64,000 nucleotides of DNA from Blastocatellia bacterium (GTDB taxonomy: Bacteria > Acidobacteriota > Blastocatellia > UBA7656 > JADIYM01): NCBI GenBank assembly GCA_021463145.1, contig JAJTWZ010000002.1:124001-188000 (forward strand). Direction: 5' to 3'. The notes beneath the pieces were generated by a model that was not told the origin of the DNA, did not search any database, and saw only the letters and a program-made list of their open reading frames with translations. Within the stretch, counting starts at the first letter, position 1. Each line of letters opens with the position of its first letter. The position numbers were made by a program, and so were the translations under genes. This document shows positions 28,636 to 37,509 of this stretch, in pieces.

Positions 28636-28775
28636 GCGCGAAGCGCCCTGGAGTGTTGCGGGAAGGGCCGCTTTGGCAGTTGTTCGATTGACAGGGTTGC
28701 GATACCTCGAACGTCTCCCCCTCCCCGCATCTGAAAAGCGGCGCTGCACGCCGCACTCCAAGGCGCTTCGCGCTA
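28636..28775. repeat. Dispersed intergenic repeat, copy 2, with inverted terminal arms
   Basis: GCGCGAAGCGCCCTGGAGTGTTGCG (28636-28660) is nearly the reverse complement of CGCCGCACTCCAAGGCGCTTCGCGC (28749-28773). Confidence 0.7.
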
Positions 28776-29723
28776 GAGAGCCGAACGAAAACGATCGGTC
28801 GCGTTGAGAAGCGCCGAGACGATGCCGGGCTCCGACACCGCGTGCCCCGCGTCCGCGATGACGTTGAAGTCGGCCTCCGGCCAGGCCACGTGAAGGTCCC
28901 ACGCACTCATCATCGGACAGACGACGTCGTACCGCCCCTGGACTATCACCGCCGGAATATGGCGGATCCTGTCGACGTTCTCGATAAGCCAGTTGTCGGT
29001 CTCGAAAAACGCTCCGTTCACGAAGTAGTGGCACTCGATGCGGGCAAGCGAAAGCGCGAGATGCGCCTCGTCGAATCGCGCGATGACGTCGGGGTCCGGA
29101 AAGAGCTTGCTGGTGCTGCCCTCCCAGACGCTCCACGCGCGTGCAGCCGAGAGCCTCACCCCTTCGTCCTCGCTCGTCAGGCGTCTGTAGTAGGCCGAGA
29201 TGACGTCGTCACGCTCCTCCCTGGGAATCTCGGCGATATAGGCCGCAAAGCGGTCGGGAAAAATCGCATCGGCCCCCTGCTGGTAGAACCAGACGAGCTC
29301 CTTGCGCCGGCAAAGGAATATGCCGCGCAGCACGAGCGCCCTGCACCGGTCCGGATGCGTCTCCGCGTATGCCAGTGCGAGCGTGCTGCCCCAGGACCCG
29401 CCGAAGACAACCCACGTGTCGATGCCGAGGTGCTCGCGGAGCAGCTCGATGTCGTCGACGAGATGCCAGGTTGTGTTGTCCTCGAGGTTTGCGTGAGGTG
29501 TGCTCTGCCCCGACCCGCGTTGGTCGAAGAGCACGATCCGATACGCCTCGGGGTCGAAGTACTGGCGATAATCCCCTTTCGTGCCTCCACCGGGACCGCC
29601 GTGCAGAAACACGACCGGGGTTCCGTTCGGATTGCCGGACTGTTCGTAATAGAGCGTGTGAACTGGAGAGACCGGCAGCATTCCGGTTTCGAAGGGTTCG
29701 ATCGGCGGATAGAGCGTTCGCAT
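28773..29723 (-). CDS. pip: Prolyl iminopeptidase
   Basis: 'SGNPNGTPVVFLHGGPGGGTKGDYRQYFDPEAYRIVLFDQRGSGQSTPHA', 'FGGSWGSTLALAYAETHP', 'IVQGRYDVVCPM'. Confidence 0.92.
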   Translation of the reverse strand: MRTLYPPIEPFETGMLPVSPVHTLYYEQSGNPNGTPVVFLHGGPGGGTKGDYRQYFDPEAYRIVLFDQRGSGQSTPHANLEDNTTWHLVDDIELLREHLGIDTWVVFGGSWGSTLALAYAETHPDRCRALVLRGIFLCRRKELVWFYQQGADAIFPDRFAAYIAEIPREERDDVISAYYRRLTSEDEGVRLSAARAWSVWEGSTSKLFPDPDVIARFDEAHLALSLARIECHYFVNGAFFETDNWLIENVDRIRHIPAVIVQGRYDVVCPMMSAWDLHVAWPEADFNVIADAGHAVSEPGIVSALLNATDRFRSAL

Positions 29724-29771
29724 TCTGGTGTTCGGACTCCGGGTTCAGATACTGGTGCAGTTGAATGGGCA

Positions 29772-29806
29772 AAGCGCCCGGGCGCGGACTGAGCGCGCGG
29801 GCGCTT
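29772..29806 (-). terminator. Possible terminator hairpin
   Basis: AAGCGCCCG ... CGGGCGCTT, 9-bp stem, downstream of the SRPBCC gene. Confidence 0.4.
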
Positions 29807-29840
29807 CGATCGAGACTACAGCGAGGTGCACCTTCGGGCG

Positions 29841-30281
29841 TCAGGCCGACGCAGCGCTGGATCCCTCGACGTAGTCCTTGAAGGACGCCAGTTCCGTGGG
29901 AAGCTCGCTGCAGGGGTCTTCGTGGAGCACTCTTGCGAGTGCTTCGCCGATCTTCCCAAGTGGCGCGTGGTACTCCATATCCACGCTGACGCGGGTCGAA
30001 TTCGGCGCAAGTTCCGTGAAGCTGACCTTGCCGAGAAAATCCACGTCGCCCGTCATCGTGTGCCACTGGAACGACTCGCCCGGGTGCTCGTTGGCAAGTT
30101 CGATGTGGCACTCGACCTTTCCGACCGGCGTCGATACCCGGGCGATTGCCGTCCTGTCGCCAGTGTCGTGAACCTCGGCAAGGAATGGAATGAACCTGGG
30201 CCAGTTCTCAAAGTCCCGCCATACCGCGTACGCGCGATCGAGCGAGACGCTTACGTCGATGCTGTGTGAGGCGTTGCTCAT
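29841..30281 (-). CDS. SRPBCC/polyketide cyclase-like protein
   Basis: 'SIDVSVSLDRAYAVWRDFENWPRFIPFLAEV...WHTMTGDVDFLGKVSFTELAPNSTRVSVDMEYHAPLG'. ATG at 30281. Confidence 0.8.
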   Translation of the reverse strand: MSNASHSIDVSVSLDRAYAVWRDFENWPRFIPFLAEVHDTGDRTAIARVSTPVGKVECHIELANEHPGESFQWHTMTGDVDFLGKVSFTELAPNSTRVSVDMEYHAPLGKIGEALARVLHEDPCSELPTELASFKDYVEGSSAASA

Positions 30282-30547
30282 AACGGTTCGCTCCTGAGTG
30301 AAATGGTCCCTTGCAGCATTTGTAGCACCGGCGATGCCCGCTGTACACCGTGAAGCGGCAACGCCCGTGGAAATCGAAAGATGCTCAGGAAATTGACGCC
30401 GACTGACGAGAGAGATCGAGCCGGGATGCCGATCGCGGCTGGACATGCAAACGGTCCATTGCTACGGCTCCCGGCTTGAACGGCAGATTGCGCGAAGTCA
30501 CTCTTGCCTTGAACTGACGGCAACCCGCGGCTTCGAAAAGGAAGAAG

Positions 30548-32485
30548 CTAGCGCAGGAACTCCTCCCGGAAATACCCCGCCGGAATCGTGCCCATCTTCA
30601 TGAGCCTTTCGTGGAAGTCCTTCGCCGAGTAGTCTGCCCCGGCCTTTGCTTTGAACGCCTCACGAAGCGACAGGATCTCGTTCTTCCCGAGATTGTAGGT
30701 GATCGCCTGCGTCGGCCACTTCGAGTATCGGTACATCGCCCGCCGGCTCGAGCCGCAAATCGCCCGCGCTTCGTCATCCGAGCCCGCTTGCGCGCACGCG
30801 TCCGGTGCGAACGCGACGTGTGCCGTGAAGTAATCTACGGCCTCGTCGAAACTCATACGACCCGTGTGGATACCCGTGTCGACGCGTACGCGCACCGCCC
30901 GCAGGAGCTGCCCCTGCAGTTCGTACAGGTACTCCTCCGGCGTGTAGAACCCGTACGGCCGCCCCGGTACCGGCTCGGCCATGAGCTCCTCGGCCCACAA
31001 TCCCCAGCCCTCGGCGGCCATCGAGTCTTCCCACATCGACGCCGATCCCTCGACCTCGCCCGGTGTGAGCCACCGGATGTTCGATATCTCGCGCGCGTGC
31101 TCCGTCATGAACTTGAAGTGCCAGTCGTGGCCCGGGAAGCCTTCGTGGATCGCGGTATCGGCAACCGACGCCCTGTTGTTGAGGCGCAGCGCCGCCGGAT
31201 CGTTCTCCGTCGGCGTGAGGTAGAACCTTCCGATGCCGGCCTTTTTGAACGGAGGCGCCATGTAGTACGCCGCGTCGATCGTGCTGCGCAGGACTGGCGG
31301 CGTCGGCACGACGTCGAGCCGGTAGGTTGCCGGAATGTCGAACAGCCTGTGTTCGCGGCCGTACGCGACCGCGCGCTCGCCGGCTTCGCGGTACCACCGG
31401 AAGAGTTCCTCGTCGTCCTTCGGCGATTCCTTCGAAAGGTGGTTCATCACCGCCTTGATCGACACGCGCTTCTCGGCGTCGGTGCCGAAAGCGAGTCCAA
31501 GTTTCGCGTCAGTCGCGACGCGTTCCGCCGCCTCGAAGATCTTCGCTTCGTAAAGTGCGACCTGTGCCGCGCCGTAGTCGAAAAGCTCGGCTACGCTTCG
31601 GTTGACGCGCAGACAGTTTGTCACTCGCCACTGGTACTCCTTCTCGCCCGAGGCGAAGCGGTCGGCCTTCTCGTTCACGTCGAAGTTCTTCGAAAGGAAG
31701 TCGGCGAAGCCGCGGTACGACTCGGCCGCCTTCGCGCCAGCGTCGCCTAGCCGTCCGAGCATCTTCGTCGCGAACGGGCGCGTGCCGAGGAATGCCTTCG
31801 CAGTCGCTCCAAGCGTGGATGCGAAGAACTCGGCGTTCGCGCGACTGCCGTCGATGCCGTCGAACTGCACCATCCGCCGGTCGGGGATGTTGCCGGAGCG
31901 TTTGCCGGCAAGAAGGTTCTCCTTCGCCACGGCGAGGAACTTCGGAATCGCGGCAACTCGCGCCGCCACCTGCGCCCACTCGTTCTCGGTCCCGAGCATT
32001 CCGCTGCCGGCGTCCGTCATCTGCTGGATCTGAAGGTCGACCCCTCGGAATGGCTCGGCCACGTAGGTGTCGACGCTGCGCTCGTGGTATCGCAGATCCG
32101 AGATCTGGTGGAGGTTGAAGCCGATCTGCGCCTGAAGAACGGTGTGGTCGATGCGACTTGCGGCGGACAGGTCCTGCGGACGGACGGCGCGAAGTTCGGT
32201 CTCGAGGCCGCGGTAGTACTTCGCTTCGGCTGCGAGTGCGCCGGCGCGCCAGTCGCGCAGGTGCTCGTTTACGCGCGCAAGGACCGGGCTGTAGCCGTTG
32301 CCGCCGAGATAGGTGGACGTGACCGGATTCAGCCGGAGCGTGCGGAGGAAATAGGCTTCGCGTATGGCGGCGAAGCGCTCGTCGGCGGTTCGGGCGGCGG
32401 CGAGCGCGGACGGGCTTAGCAGTCCGGTGAGGCCTGCGGCTGCGCCCGAAGCCGCCGAGAGCACGAGGAAGTCTCTGCGTTGCAT
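30548..32485 (-). CDS. DUF885-family protein, TAT-like signal
   Basis: MQRRDFLVLSAASGAAAGLTG TAT-like leader; 'TAIHEGFPGHDWHFKF' HExxGH motif typical of DUF885. Confidence 0.85.
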   Translation of the reverse strand: MQRRDFLVLSAASGAAAGLTGLLSPSALAAARTADERFAAIREAYFLRTLRLNPVTSTYLGGNGYSPVLARVNEHLRDWRAGALAAEAKYYRGLETELRAVRPQDLSAASRIDHTVLQAQIGFNLHQISDLRYHERSVDTYVAEPFRGVDLQIQQMTDAGSGMLGTENEWAQVAARVAAIPKFLAVAKENLLAGKRSGNIPDRRMVQFDGIDGSRANAEFFASTLGATAKAFLGTRPFATKMLGRLGDAGAKAAESYRGFADFLSKNFDVNEKADRFASGEKEYQWRVTNCLRVNRSVAELFDYGAAQVALYEAKIFEAAERVATDAKLGLAFGTDAEKRVSIKAVMNHLSKESPKDDEELFRWYREAGERAVAYGREHRLFDIPATYRLDVVPTPPVLRSTIDAAYYMAPPFKKAGIGRFYLTPTENDPAALRLNNRASVADTAIHEGFPGHDWHFKFMTEHAREISNIRWLTPGEVEGSASMWEDSMAAEGWGLWAEELMAEPVPGRPYGFYTPEEYLYELQGQLLRAVRVRVDTGIHTGRMSFDEAVDYFTAHVAFAPDACAQAGSDDEARAICGSSRRAMYRYSKWPTQAITYNLGKNEILSLREAFKAKAGADYSAKDFHERLMKMGTIPAGYFREEFLR

Positions 32486-32745
32486 CCTGGGTCGATCTCC
32501 TCTGGCGTGGTTGACGTACCCGGAGCCTACCGCGACTTCGGCTCGGATTCGAGGCGATCGGTGAACCGTGCCGGATTCGCGATTAATTGCGCCCGAACGG
32601 CCGCGCCATCGCTCGAGCTCGGCGGTCAGCCGTCCCGGCCGTGACGCCGTCCGCGACCGCCGATTCCAGTAACTCGGCGCCGGGTTCTTCCGTAAACAGA
32701 ATCGTTCGGAAATCACCGGGCCACACTCTCAGGGAGCACACCACC

Positions 32746-34764
32746 ATGCGTTCTATCGGATTCCTCGTTATCGTCGTGCTGCTTTCGTCCACCGTCCTGG
32801 CCCAGGGCCCGAAGGGCATCGAGGTCGGGGATATCGACTCGAGCGTCGCACCTTGCGCCGACTTCTTCGAATACGCGAACGGGACGTGGCGCAAGTCGAA
32901 CCCGATCCCTCCGTCGATGGTGCGATGGAGCCGGCGCTGGGCCGCGGGCGAACTTTCGAAGGATCGGCTCAAGGAGATCCTCGAACAGGCCGCCTCGAAG
33001 AAGGACGCGCCAGCCGGGAGTCCCGAGCGGCTCATCGGCGACTTCTACGCTTCCGGAATGGACGAAGCGCGCATAAACACTCTCGGCGTCGAGCCGCTCA
33101 AGCCCTGGATGGCCGAGATCGACGCGCTGAAGAACGCCGCGGACGTGCAGGTGACGATCCGCAAGTTGCACGACATCGGCGTCAACGTGCCGTTCGCGAT
33201 ATATGGAGCCTCCGACAACCACGAGCCGAACAACGTTATCGCGCACGTCTCCGCGAGCGGACTCGGCCTGCCCGACCGCGACTACTACGTGAAGTCCGAA
33301 CCGCGCTTCGTGGAGGCGCGCGAGAAGTATCTCGTCCACGTCGCGACAATGTTCCGCCTCGCGGGAGCGAACGAAGCCGGCGCGAAGGCAGCGGCAGAAA
33401 CGGTCATGCGCTTCGAGACGGAGCTCGCCAGTCAATCGCTCGACAACGTCGCACTGCGCGATCCGAAGGCGACCGATCACAAGACGTCGATTGCGGACCT
33501 CCAGAAGATGACCCCGGCGTTCGACTGGAACGCGTACTTTACGGCCACGAAGATCGCGCGTGTCGACGTGAACGTCGCCGAGCCGCAGTTCCTCGCCGAG
33601 GTGAACCGCAAGCTCGAGAAGACGCCCGTCGCCGAATGGAAGGCGTACCTGAAGTTCCACCTGCTCCGCGTCGCGTCAAGGGCGCTCTCCGAGCCGTTCG
33701 TTCGCGAAGATTTCGAGTTCAACCAGAAGTACCTCGGCGGCGCGAAGGAAATGAAGCCGCGCTGGAAGCGCATTGTCGAAACGACCGACGACCTGCTCGG
33801 CGACGCACTCGGCAAGATCTACACGGACAAGTACTTCCCGCCCGCGGCAAAGGCGCGCATGCAGGAGATGGTGAAGAACCTGCTGTGGGCGATGGGCGAC
33901 AACATCCAGAAGCTCGACTGGATGGGTCCCGAAACGAAGAAGCGCGCGATGGAGAAGCTCTCCACTTTCAATCCGAAGGTCGGCTATCCCGACACCTGGA
34001 AAGACTACAGCTCGCTTAAGATCGATCGCTCGTCGTACTGGAACAACGTCGTCGAAGGCGCTCGATTCGCCGTCAACGACAACCGGTCGACGATCGGCAA
34101 GCCGGTCGACAGGGGCCGCTGGGGAATGACGCCGCCGACGTCGAACGCCTACTACGACCCGTCGTTGAACGAGATCGTGTTTCCCGCGGGCATCCTTCAG
34201 TCGCCAGCCTTCAGCATGGGGGTCACCGATGCGGTGAACTACGGCGCCATTGGCGTCATCATCGGTCACGAGATCAGTCACGGATTCGACGACCAGGGAG
34301 CGCAATACGACGCGCAAGGACGGCTGAGGAACTGGTGGACGGACGAGGACCTCAAGCGCTTCCAGGAGCGGACGGCGTGTGTGGTCGCGCAGTTCGAGGA
34401 GTACTTCATCGAGCCCGGCATCCATCACAACGGCAAGCTCGTGCTCGGCGAGAGCATCGGCGACATCGCGGGCGCGAAGATCGCGCTCAAGGCTTACCAG
34501 CATTCGCGCGAGGGCAAGGGTCCGGAGCCGACGATCGACGGCTTTACACCGGAGCAGCAGTTTTTCATCGCCTGGGGACAGTTCCGCGGCGATGCGATCC
34601 GGCCGGAAACACAGCGGCTCATGGTTCAGGGAGACCCGCATCCGATCGGGAAGTACCGCGTGATTGGAACCGTGTCGAACATGCCCGAGTTCTGGAAGGC
34701 GTTCGGCTGCCCTGAGACGTCGGCGATGGTTCGCGAGAAGGCGAAGCGCTGCTCGGTATGGTAA
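32746..34764 (+). CDS. M13-family metallopeptidase (PepO/neprilysin-like), secreted
   Basis: 'CADFFEYANGTW', 'GVIIGHEISHGFDDQGAQYD' (HExxH), 'GESIGDIAGAKIALKAYQ'. Confidence 0.92.
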   Translation: MRSIGFLVIVVLLSSTVLAQGPKGIEVGDIDSSVAPCADFFEYANGTWRKSNPIPPSMVRWSRRWAAGELSKDRLKEILEQAASKKDAPAGSPERLIGDFYASGMDEARINTLGVEPLKPWMAEIDALKNAADVQVTIRKLHDIGVNVPFAIYGASDNHEPNNVIAHVSASGLGLPDRDYYVKSEPRFVEAREKYLVHVATMFRLAGANEAGAKAAAETVMRFETELASQSLDNVALRDPKATDHKTSIADLQKMTPAFDWNAYFTATKIARVDVNVAEPQFLAEVNRKLEKTPVAEWKAYLKFHLLRVASRALSEPFVREDFEFNQKYLGGAKEMKPRWKRIVETTDDLLGDALGKIYTDKYFPPAAKARMQEMVKNLLWAMGDNIQKLDWMGPETKKRAMEKLSTFNPKVGYPDTWKDYSSLKIDRSSYWNNVVEGARFAVNDNRSTIGKPVDRGRWGMTPPTSNAYYDPSLNEIVFPAGILQSPAFSMGVTDAVNYGAIGVIIGHEISHGFDDQGAQYDAQGRLRNWWTDEDLKRFQERTACVVAQFEEYFIEPGIHHNGKLVLGESIGDIAGAKIALKAYQHSREGKGPEPTIDGFTPEQQFFIAWGQFRGDAIRPETQRLMVQGDPHPIGKYRVIGTVSNMPEFWKAFGCPETSAMVREKAKRCSVW

Positions 34765-34793
34765 CGAGACAGCGACGGTCCGATGCCGGGTCC

Positions 34794-34874
34794 GTGCCGT
34801 GAGCGGAAACGAGCGGGGTGATCCACGGGCAGCGCGCCCCTGGAGCACCGCCCGCTCGCTGCCGCTCGCGGTAC
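34794..34874. repeat. REP-like inverted repeat, degenerate copy
   Basis: Right arm CACCGCCCGCTCGCTGCCGCTCGCGGTAC (34846-34874) matches the arms at 36337 and 36542; imperfect left arm at 34794-34820. Confidence 0.6.
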
Positions 34875-35099
34875 TGACTGGGGTGGCTCGACCGTTTGGA
34901 GTGCGGACCGGCGGCGCAGCCAGGTCCACGCCGGGCGCCAGGCCGTCGTCACGCGCGGTCCGCACGTGTGCACGCCGTACTCGAGTCCGTGCGTTTTCCC
35001 GTTCCCTCCAAATCGTCGTTGCTCTTTTCTGCCCGACTCCTTAGACTTTTTGGTTTTCCTGGCATCGTGGCCGAACACAGAAGGAGTATCAGCATAAAC

Positions 35100-36272
35100 A
35101 TGGAGACAATTGCACCGCACGGCGGCGTGCTCGTGAACCGCGAGGTCGCCGGCGCCGATCGCGACGCGCTCCTCGCGCGCGCAACTTCGCTTCCCGTAGT
35201 CACACTCGACGAGCGACAGCTCTCGGACCTCGAAATGATCGCCATCGGCGCGTTCAGCCCGCTCAAGGGCTTCATGGGACCGGCCGACTACAATCGTGTC
35301 GTAAACGAAATGCGCCTTGCAAACGGGCTGCCCTGGACGATCCCGGTAACGCTCGCGGTCTCGACCGAAGTTGGCGAGTCCATCGAGCCAGGCTCGGATA
35401 TCGCTCTGGCCGAGGCCACCGGCCGCATCCTCGCCGTGATGACCGTCGAGGATCGCTTCACCTACGACAAGTCTCACGAAAGCGAGAAGGTCTATCGCAC
35501 CACGGATGCGGCGCATCCCGGCGTGGCGGCCGTCCTCGCCCAGGGCGACGTTTTGCTCGGCGGTCCAATCTCGGTCGTCGATCGTCCGTCGAACCCCGAT
35601 TTCCCTGAGTACAGGCTGGACCCGGCGGCTACTCGCGCGGCGTTTGCCGAACGCGGCTGGCGGACGATCGTCGCGTTCCAGACTCGCAATCCGATCCACC
35701 GGGCGCACGAGTACCTGCAGAAGTGCGCGATGGAGACCGTCGACGGCCTTCTGCTCCATCCGCTTGTCGGAGCGACGAAGTCCGACGACGTGTCAGCCGA
35801 AGTACGGATGGCCTGCTACACCGAGATCCTCGACAAGTACTACCCGGCCGACCGGACGCTGCTCGCCGTCAATCCGGCGAACATGCGCTACGCGGGGCCG
35901 CGCGAGGCGATATTCCACGCGCTCATCCGCAAGAACTATGGCTGCACGCACTTCATCGTGGGACGCGATCACGCCGGCGTTGGCAACTACTACGGCACGT
36001 TTGACGCTCACCACATCTTCCGCGAGTTCGCGCCGGAGGAGATCGGAATCACGCCGATGTTCTTCGATCACGCGTTTTTCTGCCGGGTCTGCGGTGGAAT
36101 GGCGTCGGTGAAGACGTGCCCGCACGGCAAGGAGCACCACGTGTTCCTCAGCGGAACCAAGGTGCGCGAGATGCTGCAGGCCGGGGAGGCCCCGCCTCCG
36201 GAGTTCAGCCGCGCTGAAGTGGCGCGCATCCTCATCGGCGCAATGCGCGACGCGGCCGCCGCTCAGGCCTGA
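35100..36272 (+). CDS. sat: Sulfate adenylyltransferase (ATP sulfurylase)
   Basis: '[35 protein letters not shown]', '[17 protein letters not shown]', '[33 protein letters not shown]'. Confidence 0.95.
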   Translation: METIAPHGGVLVNREVAGADRDALLARATSLPVVTLDERQLSDLEMIAIGAFSPLKGFMGPADYNRVVNEMRLANGLPWTIPVTLAVSTEVGESIEPGSDIALAEATGRILAVMTVEDRFTYDKSHESEKVYRTTDAAHPGVAAVLAQGDVLLGGPISVVDRPSNPDFPEYRLDPAATRAAFAERGWRTIVAFQTRNPIHRAHEYLQKCAMETVDGLLLHPLVGATKSDDVSAEVRMACYTEILDKYYPADRTLLAVNPANMRYAGPREAIFHALIRKNYGCTHFIVGRDHAGVGNYYGTFDAHHIFREFAPEEIGITPMFFDHAFFCRVCGGMASVKTCPHGKEHHVFLSGTKVREMLQAGEAPPPEFSRAEVARILIGAMRDAAAAQA

Positions 36273-36284
36273 TCGGACGGCCGG

Positions 36285-36617
36285 ACCGCGAGCGACGGCG
36301 AGCGGGTGCTGCCTCGAGTGTAAGTCGCTCGAAGCTCACCCGCTCGCTGTCGCTCGCGGTACTGATCCTGACAACCCCGGGCATGATCGCGTACCGCCGC
36401 GACTCCGGCCCCGGATCGGTCCATCCAACGGACCCCGACGCCTGATCGCCATTGAGTACGCGGCGCCGGCCCTCGCCGTCGCTCGGTACCGCGAGCGACG
36501 GCGAGCGGATGCGGTCCGGAGTGCGGGTCGCCCGAGGCCAACCCGCTCGCTGTCGCTCGCGGTACCGATCCTGGCCTCGGGACGCCGTCAGTCCGGACGA
36601 TCGCTCGCGGTACTGAC
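36285..36617. repeat. Cluster of REP-like long inverted repeats
   Basis: ACCGCGAGCGACGGCGAGCGGGTG (36285-36308)/CACCCGCTCGCTGTCGCTCGCGGT (36337-36360); GGTACCGCGAGCGACGGCGAGCGG (36485-36508)/CCCGCTCGCTGTCGCTCGCGGTACC (36542-36566); partial arm 36600-36617. Confidence 0.85.
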
Positions 36618-36712
36618 TTGCCGGGTGTTTGCGTGTATTCTTGCGGCCGGGTTCTTCTCGTCCAACACACCCGACGCCAATCCAGACCGCACCCGAGCGA
36701 ACGAGAACCGAT

Positions 36713-37483
36713 ATGAAGGTCCGGCTCCTGCCGAGCAACGTTTCGCGACCCTACGATTGCCAGACGCTTACGTCGTTCGTGATCAACGACAAGTTGGTCA
36801 TCGACGGCGGCAGCATCGGCTTCGCGATGAATCCCCAGGACCAGCTCGGGATTCACCACTTCGTCGTGACTCATACGCACGCGGATCACATCGCGTCGCT
36901 GCCGGTCATGGTCGCCGATCTCTACGCGTTCCTGAAGGAGCCGATGCTCGTCTATGGTATCGGTCCGGTCATCACGGACCTCATGCAGCACGTGTTCAAC
37001 AACCGGATATGGCCGGATTTCACCAAGATTCCCCTCCCGGACGGCAGCGGGCCGACGCTCGTGTTCAAACTGATCGAGGTGAACAAGCCGTTCGAGGCTG
37101 CCGGGCTTCGCATCACTCCGATCGAAGTGAATCATCCCGTCACTTGCACGGGCCTGCTCGTTCAGGACGGCGACAAGAGTCTCGCGTTCACATCGGACAC
37201 CTACAAGACCGATCTATTCTGGGCGGAAGCGAGCAAGCTGCCGAACCTCAAGGCCGTATTCGTCGACGTTTCTTTCCCAAGTACCGAGGAGCCACTGGCC
37301 GAGCGCTCCGGGCACCTGACTCCCCGTTCGCTCGTCGAGGAGCTCCCCAAGCTCGCCGGCGAACCCGATATCTTTGCCGTGCACATCAAGCCGTTCTTCA
37401 GGAGGGCGGTCGTGGCCGAATTCGCCGAGATCGGCCACCCGCGCATCCACGTAATGGAAATCGGCCGGGAGTACGAGTGGTGA
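36713..37483 (+). CDS. MBL-fold hydrolase, class II cAMP-phosphodiesterase-like
   Basis: 'LGIHHFVVTHTHADHIASLPVMVADL' (HxHxDH), 'VNHPVTCTGLLV', 'AFTSDTYKTDLFW'. Confidence 0.75.
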   Translation: MKVRLLPSNVSRPYDCQTLTSFVINDKLVIDGGSIGFAMNPQDQLGIHHFVVTHTHADHIASLPVMVADLYAFLKEPMLVYGIGPVITDLMQHVFNNRIWPDFTKIPLPDGSGPTLVFKLIEVNKPFEAAGLRITPIEVNHPVTCTGLLVQDGDKSLAFTSDTYKTDLFWAEASKLPNLKAVFVDVSFPSTEEPLAERSGHLTPRSLVEELPKLAGEPDIFAVHIKPFFRRAVVAEFAEIGHPRIHVMEIGREYEW

Positions 37484-37509
37484 AGCCAGTTTCGGAGGCG
37501 CGGTAGAGC

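Noticed and set aside
28492-29136. Minus-strand ORF containing 'SALECG'
   Set aside because: The motif is a translation of the dispersed repeat; the same string appears in ORFs over the other copies (12667-12936, 59155-59547).
36263-37135. 290-aa minus-strand ORF downstream of sat
   Set aside because: Created by the REP-like repeats and the antisense of the MBL gene; repeated 'YRERQRAG'/'VPRATASG' strings come from the repeats.
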